The notes beneath the pieces were generated by a model. It saw nothing but the letters and a program-made list of their open reading frames with translations, was not told where the DNA came from and did not search any database. The position numbers were made by a program, and so were the translations under genes. From Climacium dendroides (lineage: Eukaryota > Streptophyta > Bryopsida > Hypnales > Climaciaceae): DNA of 64,000 nucleotides. Below are positions 1 through 10,524 of this stretch, piece after piece; position 1 is the stretch's first letter; each line of letters starts with the position of its first letter. The stretch is taken from assembly GCA_950106755.1 (NCBI GenBank), contig OX467082.1:10168001-10232000 (forward strand), in the 5' to 3' direction.

Positions 1-157
1 TTGGTCTCACTACCAATGTGTGTGTTTTTTATTGAATTTTAAAGTACCATCATTTACATTTTCATGAAGCTCACCTTCGTATGCGATTGCAAACATTATT
101 TGATGAAATTTGGATGTATTGATTTGTCCATAAGATGGATCATTGGCTGTGGTGCAG
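1..157 (+). other. 3' part of intron 1 of TNL1
   Basis: This matches the first introns of the two later TNL copies (22230-22402 and 60731-60903, each 173 bp) and ends in the acceptor ...tgtggtgcag at 157. The small first exon (about 20 codons in the other two copies) is therefore not in the window. If the intron has the same length, it ends about 15 bases before position 1. The open frame that crosses this stretch from base 64 is intronic read-through. Confidence 0.8.
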
Positions 158-3040
158 TTGAATTTGGGAACTATGATGTTTTCATAAGTCATAGAGGTCC
201 TGATACCAAGACGGGGTTTGTGGGATTTTTATACCAAGCTTTGAAAAGAGCTGGGTTGCATCCCTTTTTGGATTGCGAATCCATTGGTAAAGGCGAAGAT
301 GCTTGGAAACACATTGACTATGCAATCCAAACAACACCTCTATCCGTGGTCATCTTTTCGGAGAGTTTTGCATGCTCAGAGTGGTGTTTGAAAGAATTAC
401 ATGCAATGTTGGACATTCCCTCTATGATGGTGCTACCCATCTTCTACAATGTTGAGCCATGGGAAGTGAGTTTTCCGGAAAAGGGTCAACTAGCAATTGG
501 ATTTGAAAAGTTGATGGAGAGGCATGATATAATTGTCATGGAAGAATGGAGGGCTGATTTGAAAAGAGCTTCCAAGTTGAACGGTTGGGAGCATAAAGTA
601 GGAGACAAAAGGTAAATATGTGGGTCTTCATTATATGTTATGAAGAGTTATTGGTTGAACTTGACATTGGCATTGTATTTGGTGGTAATGAAATTTGTTA
701 CATGTTGTTTGTAGGTTGGAAAAAGACTTGGTGTCGGAGGTGGTTGACAAGATTTTTGAATTGGCAAATAAGCTTATTCCCTTGGTTGTGGGTGACCATA
801 TTGTGGGCGTGAAGCAAGTTGCTAAGAACCTCATTCAAACTGTTGTTGAAAAGGAAGTGTTGATGTTGGGATTGTGGGGAATGGGTGGAATTGGGAAGTC
901 CACTTTGGCTCGGGAGTTATACAACCAATTGGGGAGAAGATTTGATGCGAGCTGTTTTATAGAAGATGTAGACGAGAAGGTGAATCAAGGTGGTGTGACG
1001 AGTGTGCAAGATCACATTTTGAAGGCCTTATGTGAGAATGAGTCTATGCCAAATACTATAGACAAATCGGGAAGGAAGGGTATCCTTGAGGAAAGATTAT
1101 CAAAGAAACGAATTCTTGTGGTTTTGGATGATATTCGTGACAATGATCAAATGGGTTATTTGATGTCACGCAAAATGTTGAAGGAAGGTAGCATGTGCAT
1201 TGTCACTTCTCGAGATTGTCGTGTATTTGAAAAGTCAACTTCATTTCACCTTGATGATATGGTTTATACTCATGATGTCCAATTATTGAGTCCAGAAGAC
1301 TCTCGAAGTGTCTTTGCATGTTACGCATTTGGAAGTGATAGTGAAGTGCCTCAAGAATTTGGAGGTCTTGTTGGAGATGTTAGTACGGTATGTGGTGGTG
1401 TTCCCTTGGTGTTGAAGGTTATTGGATCTTCTTTGAGGGGTGAGAAAGATGTGGAGATTTGGGATGACATGTTTAAAAAGTTGAAAGACGGATCTATAAT
1501 GAATGAGGAGAAGATATTTAAATGTCTTCACATCAGCTATGATACTCTTAATAAAGAATGTCAAGAAATGTTTTTGGATATAACATGTGCATTATTGGGA
1601 GAATCTATGGAATTGGCTAAATTTGTTTGGAAGTCCCAAGGTTGGTCAGCACCATTGGGTGTGCGGACCCTTGTTGAGAAGGCCTTAATTAGAGTAGATG
1701 AGAAAGGTAACTTTCGCATGCATGACCACTTGCGAGACATGGGCCGAGCAATTTCCAAGCAAGAAAAATCAAATATGGACAAACACTTATGGGAATCTGA
1801 ATGCTTAAAATTGTTGGACAAAAATGAGGTATGCTTGGGAACCATTGAATTTGAGTTTGTTTAGTCATTCTACTAGAGTATAAATATATAATTTTTGTGT
1901 GTCCAATTACAATGAGAGCTTGAATAGCATAAATGATTAGTGTTTGCTTGGTTTGATTTTTTAAAGATCCCTAAATAGCTATGTATTAAGTTTTTTTGTA
2001 GTCTTAGTAATAAAAGCATGTAAATTTTCTTTTAGTTTGTTTGATCCAAAAAACATATCTATATTGAAGTTTTTTTAGTTTATTTGACTATTTCAAATTT
2101 GTCTTTACAGCCATTGCCAAATTCTCTTCAAACTTTGATGCTTCCACCAAAAAGGGAAATTCAAGATGACATTTCTCTCATGAGGACCTTGCGTATATTG
2201 AAAAGCATAGATTGTTTGAATTTTATGTCATCAATTCCCATAAATTTGCGTTGGCTTCAATGCATCAGTGACAGAAATGCATCGCTGATTACTTTTCTTG
2301 AGACACTTGAAGACAAAGAATATGCATGGGTGAATACTTTTCCAGAGGCACCTAGAAACAATGAATTGGTGATACTATCTTGGGAGAACGGCTTGATGGA
2401 AAGCTTGCCAGAATCTTTTGGAATGTTGAAGAAGTTGAAAGTGTTGAAACTTGTAAGGTGTAGTATGTTGGAAGAGTTACCTGATTCATTCGGAGGCCTC
2501 CCAAATTTGGAGGACTTGGATCTTCAAGAAAGTGGAATCAAATGCCTACCCAAGTCTTTTGGAACATTGAGCAAATTGAAAGTGTTGAAACTTAAGTGGT
2601 GTTGTAGGCTAAAGGAGTTACCTAATTCATTTGGAGGCCTCCAAAATTTGGAGGACTTGTATCTTCAAGGTAGTAGAATCAAATGTTTACCCAAATCTTT
2701 TGGATCATTGAGCAAGTTAAAAGTGTTGAAACTTGCATGGTGTATTATGCTAGAAGACCTACCAAATTCATTTGGAGGTCTCCAAAGTTTGGAGGACTTA
2801 GATCTTCTAGGAAGTTATATCGAATGTCTACCCAAGTCTTTTGGAACATTGAGCAAATTGAAAGTGTTGAAACTTAGGTGGTGTCGTATGCTAGAGGAAT
2901 TACCTGATTCATTTGGAGACCTCCAAAATTTGGAGGACTTGGATCTTCGAAGAAGTGGAATCAAATGTCTACCTAAATCTTTTGGAATGTTGAGTAAGTT
3001 GAAGGTGTTGAAACTTGCCTATTGTCAAAAAGTTGGATGA
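158..3040 (+). CDS. TNL1: TIR-NB-ARC-LRR immune receptor, 5' partial, C-terminus truncated by a frameshift
   Basis: Intracellular plant immune receptor: the TIR domain is the signalling NADase, NB-ARC the nucleotide switch, LRR the recognition surface. Exons in the window are 158-611, 715-1828 and 2111-3040; introns are 612-714 and 1829-2110, all GT-AG. With a 20-codon first exon off the left edge, the protein would be about 852 aa. The TIR has FISHRGPDTK and SFACSEWCLKEL, whose last E is the NADase glutamate. NB-ARC has GMGGIGKST, kinase-2 LVVLDDIRD, TSRD, GGVPLVL, FLDITC (TNL type) and MHD. The LRR exon opens with PLPNSLQTL and carries four complete 47-aa doublets from 2405. The fifth (from 2969) breaks at an extra A in caaaaagttgg near 3028, ending in VG-stop. 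Without that base the LRR frame runs on into relic units. It may be a short functional receptor or a young pseudogene. Confidence 0.88.
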
Positions 3041-4036
3041 GCTACCAAATTTGTTTGGAGGCCTCCAAAATTTGGAGGACTTGAATCTTCGAGGAAGTGG
3101 AATCCAATGTCTAGCCAAATCTTTTGGAACACTGTGCAAGTTGAAAGTATTGAAGCTTGTGTAATGTGTTGAGCTTGAGGAACTACTAGATTTGTTTGGA
3201 GGCCTCCAAAATTTGGAGAACTTGGATCTTCAAGGAAATGGAATTAAATGTTTGCTCAAATCTTTTCAAAAATTGAGCAAGTTGAAAGTGTTGAAACTTG
3301 CTGGTTGTTGTATGCTAGAAGACTTACCTGATTCATTTGAAGGACTTGAATCTTCAAGGAAGTGGAATTGAATATTTACTCAAATCTTTTAAAATGTTGA
3401 GGAAGTTGAAAAATGTTGAACTTTGTTGGTTGTGGTTAGCTCAAAGAAGTACTAGATTCATTTGGAGGCCTTTTAAATTTATAAATTTGAAATACATAAG
3501 GAAGCCGAATTAAATGTCTATGAAAATCTTTTGGGAGATAAGTAGTTGAAATTGTTGAGTCTTGCTAGTTGTGGTCAGCTAGTGGAGCTACCAGATTCAT
3601 TTGGAAGCCTCCAAAGTTTTAAAGACTTGGATATTTGAGGAAGTAGAATAAAAAATCTACCCAAATCTTTTGAAATGCTAAGCAAGTTAAAAGTGTTGAA
3701 ACTTGCTTGTGGTGGTAAGTTGGGGGAGCTACCAAATTCATTTAGAGGCCTCTAAAATTTAGAAGATTTGGATCTTCATTCTTCATAGATGTGGACTCAA
3801 TCGTCTATCTAAATTTTTTGGAATATTGAACTTATTGAAACTTGTTGGTCGTGGTTAATAGCTAGAAGAGCTACTAGATTTGTTTGGATGCCTCAAAAAT
3901 TAACAAAACTTAGATACTGAAGAAAGTTGAATTGAATGTCTATGGATATCTTTTGGGACGTTAAGCAATTGAAAGTATTGACTCTTGTCAATTGTTGTCA
4001 GTTGGAGGAGCTACTAGATTCATTTGGAGGCTACTA
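3041..4036 (+). pseudogene. Decayed LRR tail of TNL1
   Basis: Seven to eight degenerate copies of the 141-bp LRR unit follow the TNL1 stop. Unit starts (the Leu codon before Pro/Ala/Leu-Lys-Ser-Phe) lie near 3111, 3252, 3376, 3518, 3657, 3805 and 3940. Spacings are 141, 124, 142, 139, 148 and 135, so indels have accumulated, unlike the intact array of TNL2. Stops and frameshifts occur in almost every unit. Homology fades after the ggagctactagattcatttg near 4020. TNL1 was therefore once at least 12 units long. Confidence 0.85.
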
Positions 4037-6383
4037 ATTGTACATTTTATGTTTGAATTCTTGATCTTCTATTGTAATGAGAATTCTTTGTCATCTTTTC
4101 ATTCTCTTTTGGATGAATTTAGTCCTAGGTACATAAGTGAGAGTGACAAGAGGCATTCAAGAATGTTGACAAGCAAGTATACTAGCAAATGAGAATTTGC
4201 CTTGGCACATTATGATATTGTGCCCATCATATAACCTTTTGACATAGTTTCCTTCTTATAGTAAATACAAATTGTGTCACCATTCCCTCTTTTTGAATCT
4301 TCTTTATATAATTTTTTATTGAACCATTCTTGGTATATTCTAATGACATTTAAACATTTTTTTTGCACCTTAATGAAGTTTTTTTCTATATTGTTGCATT
4401 GTAACAAACTTTGTTTGAGTTGGCAATATAAACAAATTTTGTCCACAATTGTAAAAGACGTGGTTACATGAGTTGATTACAAGTGAAAAAGTTGTGTGGC
4501 TTAGTGACATTCGCATTAGTGACCATCTTGCTCTAGGATGTCGCCATGTGCATATTTGTTTTATTTAATTGTACTATATTAATCATATTCCTTGGGTTGA
4601 TTTGACATTGACGTTAGGTTGTTGCGCAAATAGATGTTCAAACTCTAAACAAATTTCTTTTTATCTACATTATTGTGTTATTCTAAGCTAGGATGTCCAC
4701 CTCCATTGCCCTCTCAACTTTCTAAAGTATATATTTTCCTACTTTCTTGAGGGTCCATTTTAATGGAATTATATCAGTTTGATGAAATGGAAGTTTCACA
4801 TAGTTGTCACTACTATCCAAAACTAATGAAGAGTTTGTGAAATAAATGTATAGTGGATTGGTGTTGCAATGTTGTGTAAGACAACCAATGGCAATGTAGA
4901 AAATAATGGTTACAACAATACAATAATTGGGTGTCAACTAGATTCCATCATTCTATATACCACTAAAAGCAAAGGCATTGCTTCTCACCGACAACAAACT
5001 TGGTCATCATTCCTTTGCACTCAAATTGTAATTATAGGTTAATCTAGTGAAGAAGTAGAGTGAGTACAATGAACCAATGATGCTCGTCTTTAGGGGATGA
5101 AATGAACTTTGATATCATCACAATTCTTCTTTTATATTGTAGGATAATTTTTTAATAAAAAATATAGGGATTTTGAATTGTGTGACCAAACTCTCCTTAA
5201 ATAGCCACACTAACTATCCATGCTTTGGTGGATGTTCATTGCTTAAAATGTCACAATATTCATATTAAATTTTTAATTATTTTACTACCTTCATCTTCAA
5301 ATGATTTGTCTATTGGACAAAATGTTCTAAATTAAGGCTAAAAATAGCATTTAAAATTTTTATTTTGCACTGTAAGTAGAGTTTGGTCATTTCTTAGCAT
5401 CCAAGAAACTTTGAGCTCCCAAGTCCTTTTCAAATGTAGTATAGGAATACTGAAAAATAGAATTTTTGAGGCATTTTCAACAAGCACCAATAGACATTTA
5501 ATTGTTGAGTATAAGATTTTTAATTTATGGTCATTTACTATATTTGAACCTCTATTTTGCCTCCCAAAGCTTCATCTCCTTCAATTGAGAAATACTCAAA
5601 GAAATGAAAAAAATAAGCACAAGCAATGGTATGGTGTCTAGAGATTCCATACCTACCTTCAAACTAAATCTCCTCATAACATTCGTCTCATTAGTTGAAA
5701 TAGAATGATTCAAAGCTTTCTACTTATATATAAGTCTAAAGAACCAATTTCAAATTTTTATTTCTTAAAATAGTAAATTTTAAAGAAAATTTTTGGACTA
5801 TCTAAGCTACCCGCTGAATGTTGAAAATTACATGTCATGCAATAACTTTTAAACCATGTAGTCAAAAGTTATGAAAATAGTTGGGCTTTGAAGCTACTTC
5901 TCGGGCGCATGTTGTGTGAAATTTTCAAAGAAAAGAAATAAAAATTCCATTTATAGTGAGCTACCCAAAATTGCTATGATGCCAAAAAACAATGTTTGGA
6001 CCTTCAAGGATTAGTAGGCTACTTTGGGTACTAGATTCTCATGTACAATTCAACATCCTTGTATTATAAGGAGTGGGAAAAAATAATCATTTTTTGCAAT
6101 AACTAGTAGAGAAAAACAATCATTTTTGCAACATTTCTAAAAAAATGGTATAGCCACTGAATGTGGTAGAATTTAACTATATTGTGAGATGAAATTTTTA
6201 ATAATTTTTTTTTACTATTAAAGTGGAAATCTAAAATTTATTAATTATTCAGCAACTATTGTTGAATCTAATAAGAAAATTTGGTATATATTATAACCAC
6301 CCATTTCCAATCAGGGAGCCATATTTAATTTGAAGGGTGTAGTTATTTCCAACCAATGCTAAATCAAATTTCCAACCACTACA
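4037..6383. other. TNL1 3' flank, duplicated downstream of TNL2
   Basis: No gene found. Bases about 4365-5630 align with 28545-29790 behind TNL2 (shared landmarks include ggttacatgagttgatta and gcctcccaaagcttcatctc). Bases about 6015-6380 align with 31960-32330. Copy 1 has about 265 extra bases near 5270-5535. The open frames here are short and not conserved in frame. This flank shows that the duplication unit includes the region 3' of the receptor. Confidence 0.75.
5690..6005 (-). repeat. Fragment of dispersed repeat family R1
   Basis: This resembles the outer part of the R1 copy at 48540-49455, in the same window orientation. Shared landmarks are gaatgattcaaagctttc, the block ttaaaccatg.agtcaaaagttatg, and ctacccaaaattgctat. 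It is truncated, and only one end of the element is represented. Confidence 0.5.
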
Positions 6384-8987
6384 AGAGAAATTTTGTCCTA
6401 ATTGACAAAAGTTTGTCAACTATGGTGTCAATTAGGACACCTTGATTTGGATACCTAGTTGACAAAAATTTATCAATTTTTCTCAATTTTTTCTCATATT
6501 TGACAACTTAGAGGGGTTTAATCAAATAACTATTTGATAGAATTTTATTAGTTTTTTTTAATCAAATTGGATCAAATTGGATCAATTATTTGTCCTTCAA
6601 TGGAAATAAATACATTTCAATTTTCTTATAAATTTTAAATCTTCCAGTTTAGAATGGCAAGTACAACAATAGCAAATTGACTTCTAGACAAGAATTTCAA
6701 CTTGTGAAAATTGATAAAAAAATACATAAAGAAATGTTCTACAAAAAAATGTGTATTGATGCAACAATTCATTTAAATTGCTATGCAATAAGAAGAATAC
6801 TTGGAAAGCATCAAGATTAAGTGCCAAAAGCTCTATAGCCAAATCAACTTTGTGATGATAGCCTTCATGATCAAGTATCTTGTACTCTAAATCTAAACCA
6901 TCCCTTCTCTTTTCATTTTTATAGGGGTATGCTCTAGTTAAGAATTGCGGTTTGAAGATGTACATTTAAACCCTACGCAACAGCCTTCTTTCTCACTTTA
7001 TTGGCAGTATGAGCAATCCATTCATTAAGGCCTGCCTTTGGCCCTCAACTTAGTTTTAGTAGACCAGTCAATGGGGCCTCAATTCTCACTAGTACTTACT
7101 ACCACTTATTGGAATGTTTAGACCAAGTTGGACTTTGCTTGCCACATTTCAAACATTGACACAACACAATAGTGACTCCACAATTACCCTATCCAAAGCA
7201 ATATGATAAAAATCATTCTAACTAGGAAAATTGACAAACAAGTCATACACAAAGATATTCACAAATCAAGCACCTTTAGAGCATCTGGGGCAACCTTCTA
7301 CTTCTGAGCGTGTGCCTACAAAATAAAAGAAAGAAGCACATCAAATGAGTCTTATATTAATCAAGACTCAAATAGTACTCTTTTGTCATCTGAAGAATAC
7401 AACCAAGGGACAAAAACTATCCTATAAATGTTATTGACATATTATTTTAATGCGTCAATTTTCACAAATGCTGACAAGAAAACATTCCAACTTTCGTGGC
7501 TCATCCATCTATGATGAATTGAAGGAATAAATCAAGGCTATTATATTGGCCAAATAATTTTTTTGTTCTAGCTAGACATGCATATAGAATACATCAAATT
7601 CAACATCAAGATAGTTTACTCGCAAAAGAACTTGATGGCCACAACTTGTAAAACATGACATGTCGTCAAGATCTACATACTAGCAATATATGAACCTACT
7701 CTCTTCAAATACTTCCTAAACTCTATCCACAAATTATCATGCAAAGATGTTTGCAACATCCATGATAGAATAAGTGGCAATTGATCTAGGAGGAAAAACA
7801 TGAACATATTAACAAGTCCAAAACAAAAGGACCACGAGCTAAAACTAGAAAAAGAAGGAAAAACCCGATTCGAATCGAGATTAGATACAACACATTCATG
7901 AAGTAATGTAACCACATGGTCATAGCAATAAGAGTGCTCGTTGCCTTGTACTCATCTATCAACTTCCTAAATTCATAATGATTATTTTGCTTAATCTATA
8001 TGCTGCAGTTGTTCTTGCAGCTATCAAATAAGTCATTCTCCAATCTTAGACAACCAAAATTCAAGTCAATTTAGTACCAACACACAAATGATGATAACAC
8101 GATGATTGAAAGGGTACCTTCAGTACTCTCTTCTCTTCTTCGTTTTTTAGATCTTGGATGTATTCTTGTCAATATAAATTCATTAGTCCATGAGAGAAGT
8201 ACTCTCCATTCAACTAAGATCAACTTGTTTGTTCCCCATATAATTCACACTTCTTATACACATGGTCAATCATATGCAATGCCACTCTAGCAACTATTCT
8301 AATATATACAAGTGAGATTCTAGATTGCAAGTTGGACACTTGAAAAAACTCTAGTCAATCCAACACTTCTTCCATTGAGTGGAAACCTATGCACATACAA
8401 ACAAAAATATATCAATCTCATCCACATGAAATTTAATGATAAAAAAATAGCTTTGAATACTTTAATACTTTGTAGATAAGTGTAGATCCTAATTGGTTAA
8501 AACTAAGCTAATAGTATAGTTCATTCCAACAAAGGCAATTTAAAATAGGTTTTGCTTCTAGTTTCCTAATTGGTCATTGCAAATAAGCCTAAGAAAGTAA
8601 TTTGATTCCTTAACCACATCACAATTATTCTTCCTCACACGGTAAATCTAATTACAAGATTTTCACTCCCTTGTCAAAGGCCACAAGGGTGAAGTTATCT
8701 CCTAATATTTTTCTATCTTTCTTTGTCTTTAGCAACTTAGGTCTTTCGCTTTCACCAAATGGGAACTAGGCTTGTAATATAGCTTGCCATACTTTTGAAC
8801 TCCAACTTGGTTTCTCTCCTTCAATCTTTCATTACACCAACTTGGATCTTTAATCTTCTAAAACGGAACACTGTTGCTCAGATACTGCTTGGCTGCAACA
8901 ATCCAACTTCAAACTCGGGTCACTTTATACTGCTGCCACGGCGCCAATACCTCCAAATTGGATTGTTTATCGAACTATAATTTGGCC
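6384..8987. other. Spacer without recognisable gene
   Basis: AT-rich, with no homologue elsewhere in the window and no frame long or motif-bearing enough to call. The start (about 6377) resembles a CACTA-type terminus (cactacaagagaaa) but has no matching far end. The minus strand between about 6684 and 8050 carries short interrupted frames that could be an old transposon or gene fragment. I recognise no domain. Confidence 0.5.
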
Positions 8988-9251
8988 TTAGATCAATCCC
9001 TACCTCTTCGCTGGAGCAGGGTTTGATCCGTTTCATTTGTTTAAAAAAGAAAATCAACCCCCCCTCCAGTGTTTTGACATTTCACATTAAATACCAAAAT
9101 CACTCCCAATGATGGAGAAGTCAATTTTTGAGTCCAGTATCGCTTCAGTTCAGCTCAAGTTTACTAGCAAACGAAATCTTATGTTTCATTCCATTTTCAG
9201 TTTTTTTGTATCGCCTTTCAGTCTGTTCTTTGAAGACGTTCTTAACTTCAA
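8988..9251. repeat. 264-bp direct repeat, copy A
   Basis: As far as I can read, it is identical to 10070-10333 in the same orientation, and nearly identical to 34464-34727 in block B'. It starts ttagatcaatccc and ends cttaacttcaa. It is not an LTR: there is no TG...CA end, and the sequence between the two copies is itself a duplicated genomic segment. In B' only the downstream copy exists, so copy A is a later duplication. Confidence 0.9.
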
Positions 9252-10069
9252 TCTTGATCTGATTTTATTGCAACGGAATTGCGGATATGTTGGATGCTCC
9301 GTTGTTCCGATGCGTAGGGTTTGAACTAGCACAGTTCTATCTGGAGTCGTGTTGTGTGCCTGTTCCTTGCTGTTGTCACTGGTGCGGATTCTTAACCCTA
9401 ATCAGAGTCTTCATGTATATTTGTGCCATTTTGATGTCCACGACATGATAAGGCTGTGAGTTTCTGAAAGAATATTGTAGTGCCAGGGTTAATTACCGGT
9501 GAACGGAATCCTTTGTTGATTTTTCATTTTTGAATTACGTTTCCGATCTGCTTAGCCTGTGTATTTCCTTCATAGCATTTTGGATGAGTTTGATTAGATG
9601 CTGTAGTTACAAATCTTTGGAACCTTGGTTCAGCTCGTCATCCCTTCCCGTGTTGTGCTTAGTCATTGTGCTTGTCAAGTCGGTTCCCTGATTGGGAGGT
9701 GTGACTTTGTGCAGCATCCAACAGCATGTGATATTAAACTCCCTGTGATTTGTGTTTTCTTATCTGCTGTGCATTCCAGGTTTCTGGTGTGTATTTCTTC
9801 ACGTGCAGATCTAGAAGGAAAGATGTGTGGAACATCCATTAGCTGACAACTCTTGCGTCACTGGTACGATGATTGGCAACTCTTGCGCCATTGGCGAAAT
9901 GATCGGTGGATTCATGAATGTTCTTGTTTCCAGGTACGATGATGCTTTTGGATGGGTTCAGTTCTGGGACTTTGTTGGTTGAAATGGTTTAGACCATGTC
10001 AGCATTGTTTCAAATCCGTGATTGAACCCCCAGTAAAGGCTTGCCAACACCCATTCTCGGCATTATTCA
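9252..10069 (+). repeat. Segment F, copy 1 (homologous to the 5' part of block C)
   Basis: This aligns with 33637-34463, and more distantly with 18945-19765 and 56245-57052. Landmarks include gcggatatgttggatgctcc, ggttcagctcgtcatccctt and gggaggtgtgactttgtgcagcatcc. A weaker echo lies at about 10600-10880. The long frames differ between copies, so I read it as non-coding sequence (intron or UTR) of the gene fragment preserved in block C. Confidence 0.75.
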
Positions 10070-10333
10070 TTAGATCAATCCCTACCTCTTCGCTGGAGCA
10101 GGGTTTGATCCGTTTCATTTGTTTAAAAAAGAAAATCAACCCCCCCTCCAGTGTTTTGACATTTCACATTAAATACCAAAATCACTCCCAATGATGGAGA
10201 AGTCAATTTTTGAGTCCAGTATCGCTTCAGTTCAGCTCAAGTTTACTAGCAAACGAAATCTTATGTTTCATTCCATTTTCAGTTTTTTTGTATCGCCTTT
10301 CAGTCTGTTCTTTGAAGACGTTCTTAACTTCAA
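10070..10333. repeat. 264-bp direct repeat, copy B
   Basis: This is the ancestral-position copy, also present in B' at 34464-34727. It is followed directly by the small conserved frame at 10345. The unit 8988-10069 plus 10070-10333 looks like a 1,082-bp tandem duplication from which the leading part of the first copy was lost. Confidence 0.9.
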
Positions 10334-10344
10334 AATTACCCAAG

Positions 10345-10524
10345 ATGTGTGTTCGTGAACTGGCAGACTCCATTGATCACATTATGGAAAGTGGGGTTCA
10401 GATGGGGTCAAATTCTTCATCACCAGAATCGATGAAGAAGATTGCTTGTGTTGGTCAGATGTACGGAATAATAGACCAGCAATGGTCTGCACATGAGCTA
10501 CTCAAAACTACTAGAATAATTTGA
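10345..10524 (+). CDS. Small conserved open frame or exon, function unknown (59 aa)
   Basis: ATG to TGA, 59 aa, beginning MCVRELADSIDHIMESG and ending ELLKTTRII. The copy at 34739-34918 encodes the same protein. The composition looks protein-like (Ser-rich GSNSSSPES, then KKIACVGQMYG), and GC content is higher than the surroundings. I do not recognise the family. Preceding acceptor-like text (acccaag before the ATG) means it could be an internal exon rather than a complete gene. Identity between the copies may reflect recent duplication rather than selection. Confidence 0.3.
   Translation: MCVRELADSIDHIMESGVQMGSNSSSPESMKKIACVGQMYGIIDQQWSAHELLKTTRII

Noticed and set aside
64..157. Extension of the TNL1 TIR frame upstream to base 64
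   Set aside because: The corresponding sequence in TNL2 and TNL3 is intron 1, and the acceptor at 157 is conserved.
6377..6480. Possible CACTA MITE starting cactacaagagaaa
   Set aside because: No matching inverted end and no target duplication found within several hundred bases.
6684..8050. Possible minus-strand retroelement or gene
   Set aside because: Several short frames but no reverse-transcriptase, integrase or other motif I can read; no counterpart elsewhere in the window.
8988..10333. LTR/TRIM retrotransposon suggested by 264-bp direct repeats
   Set aside because: No TG...CA ends, no primer-binding site. The interior is homologous to block C, and one repeat is absent from the sister block.
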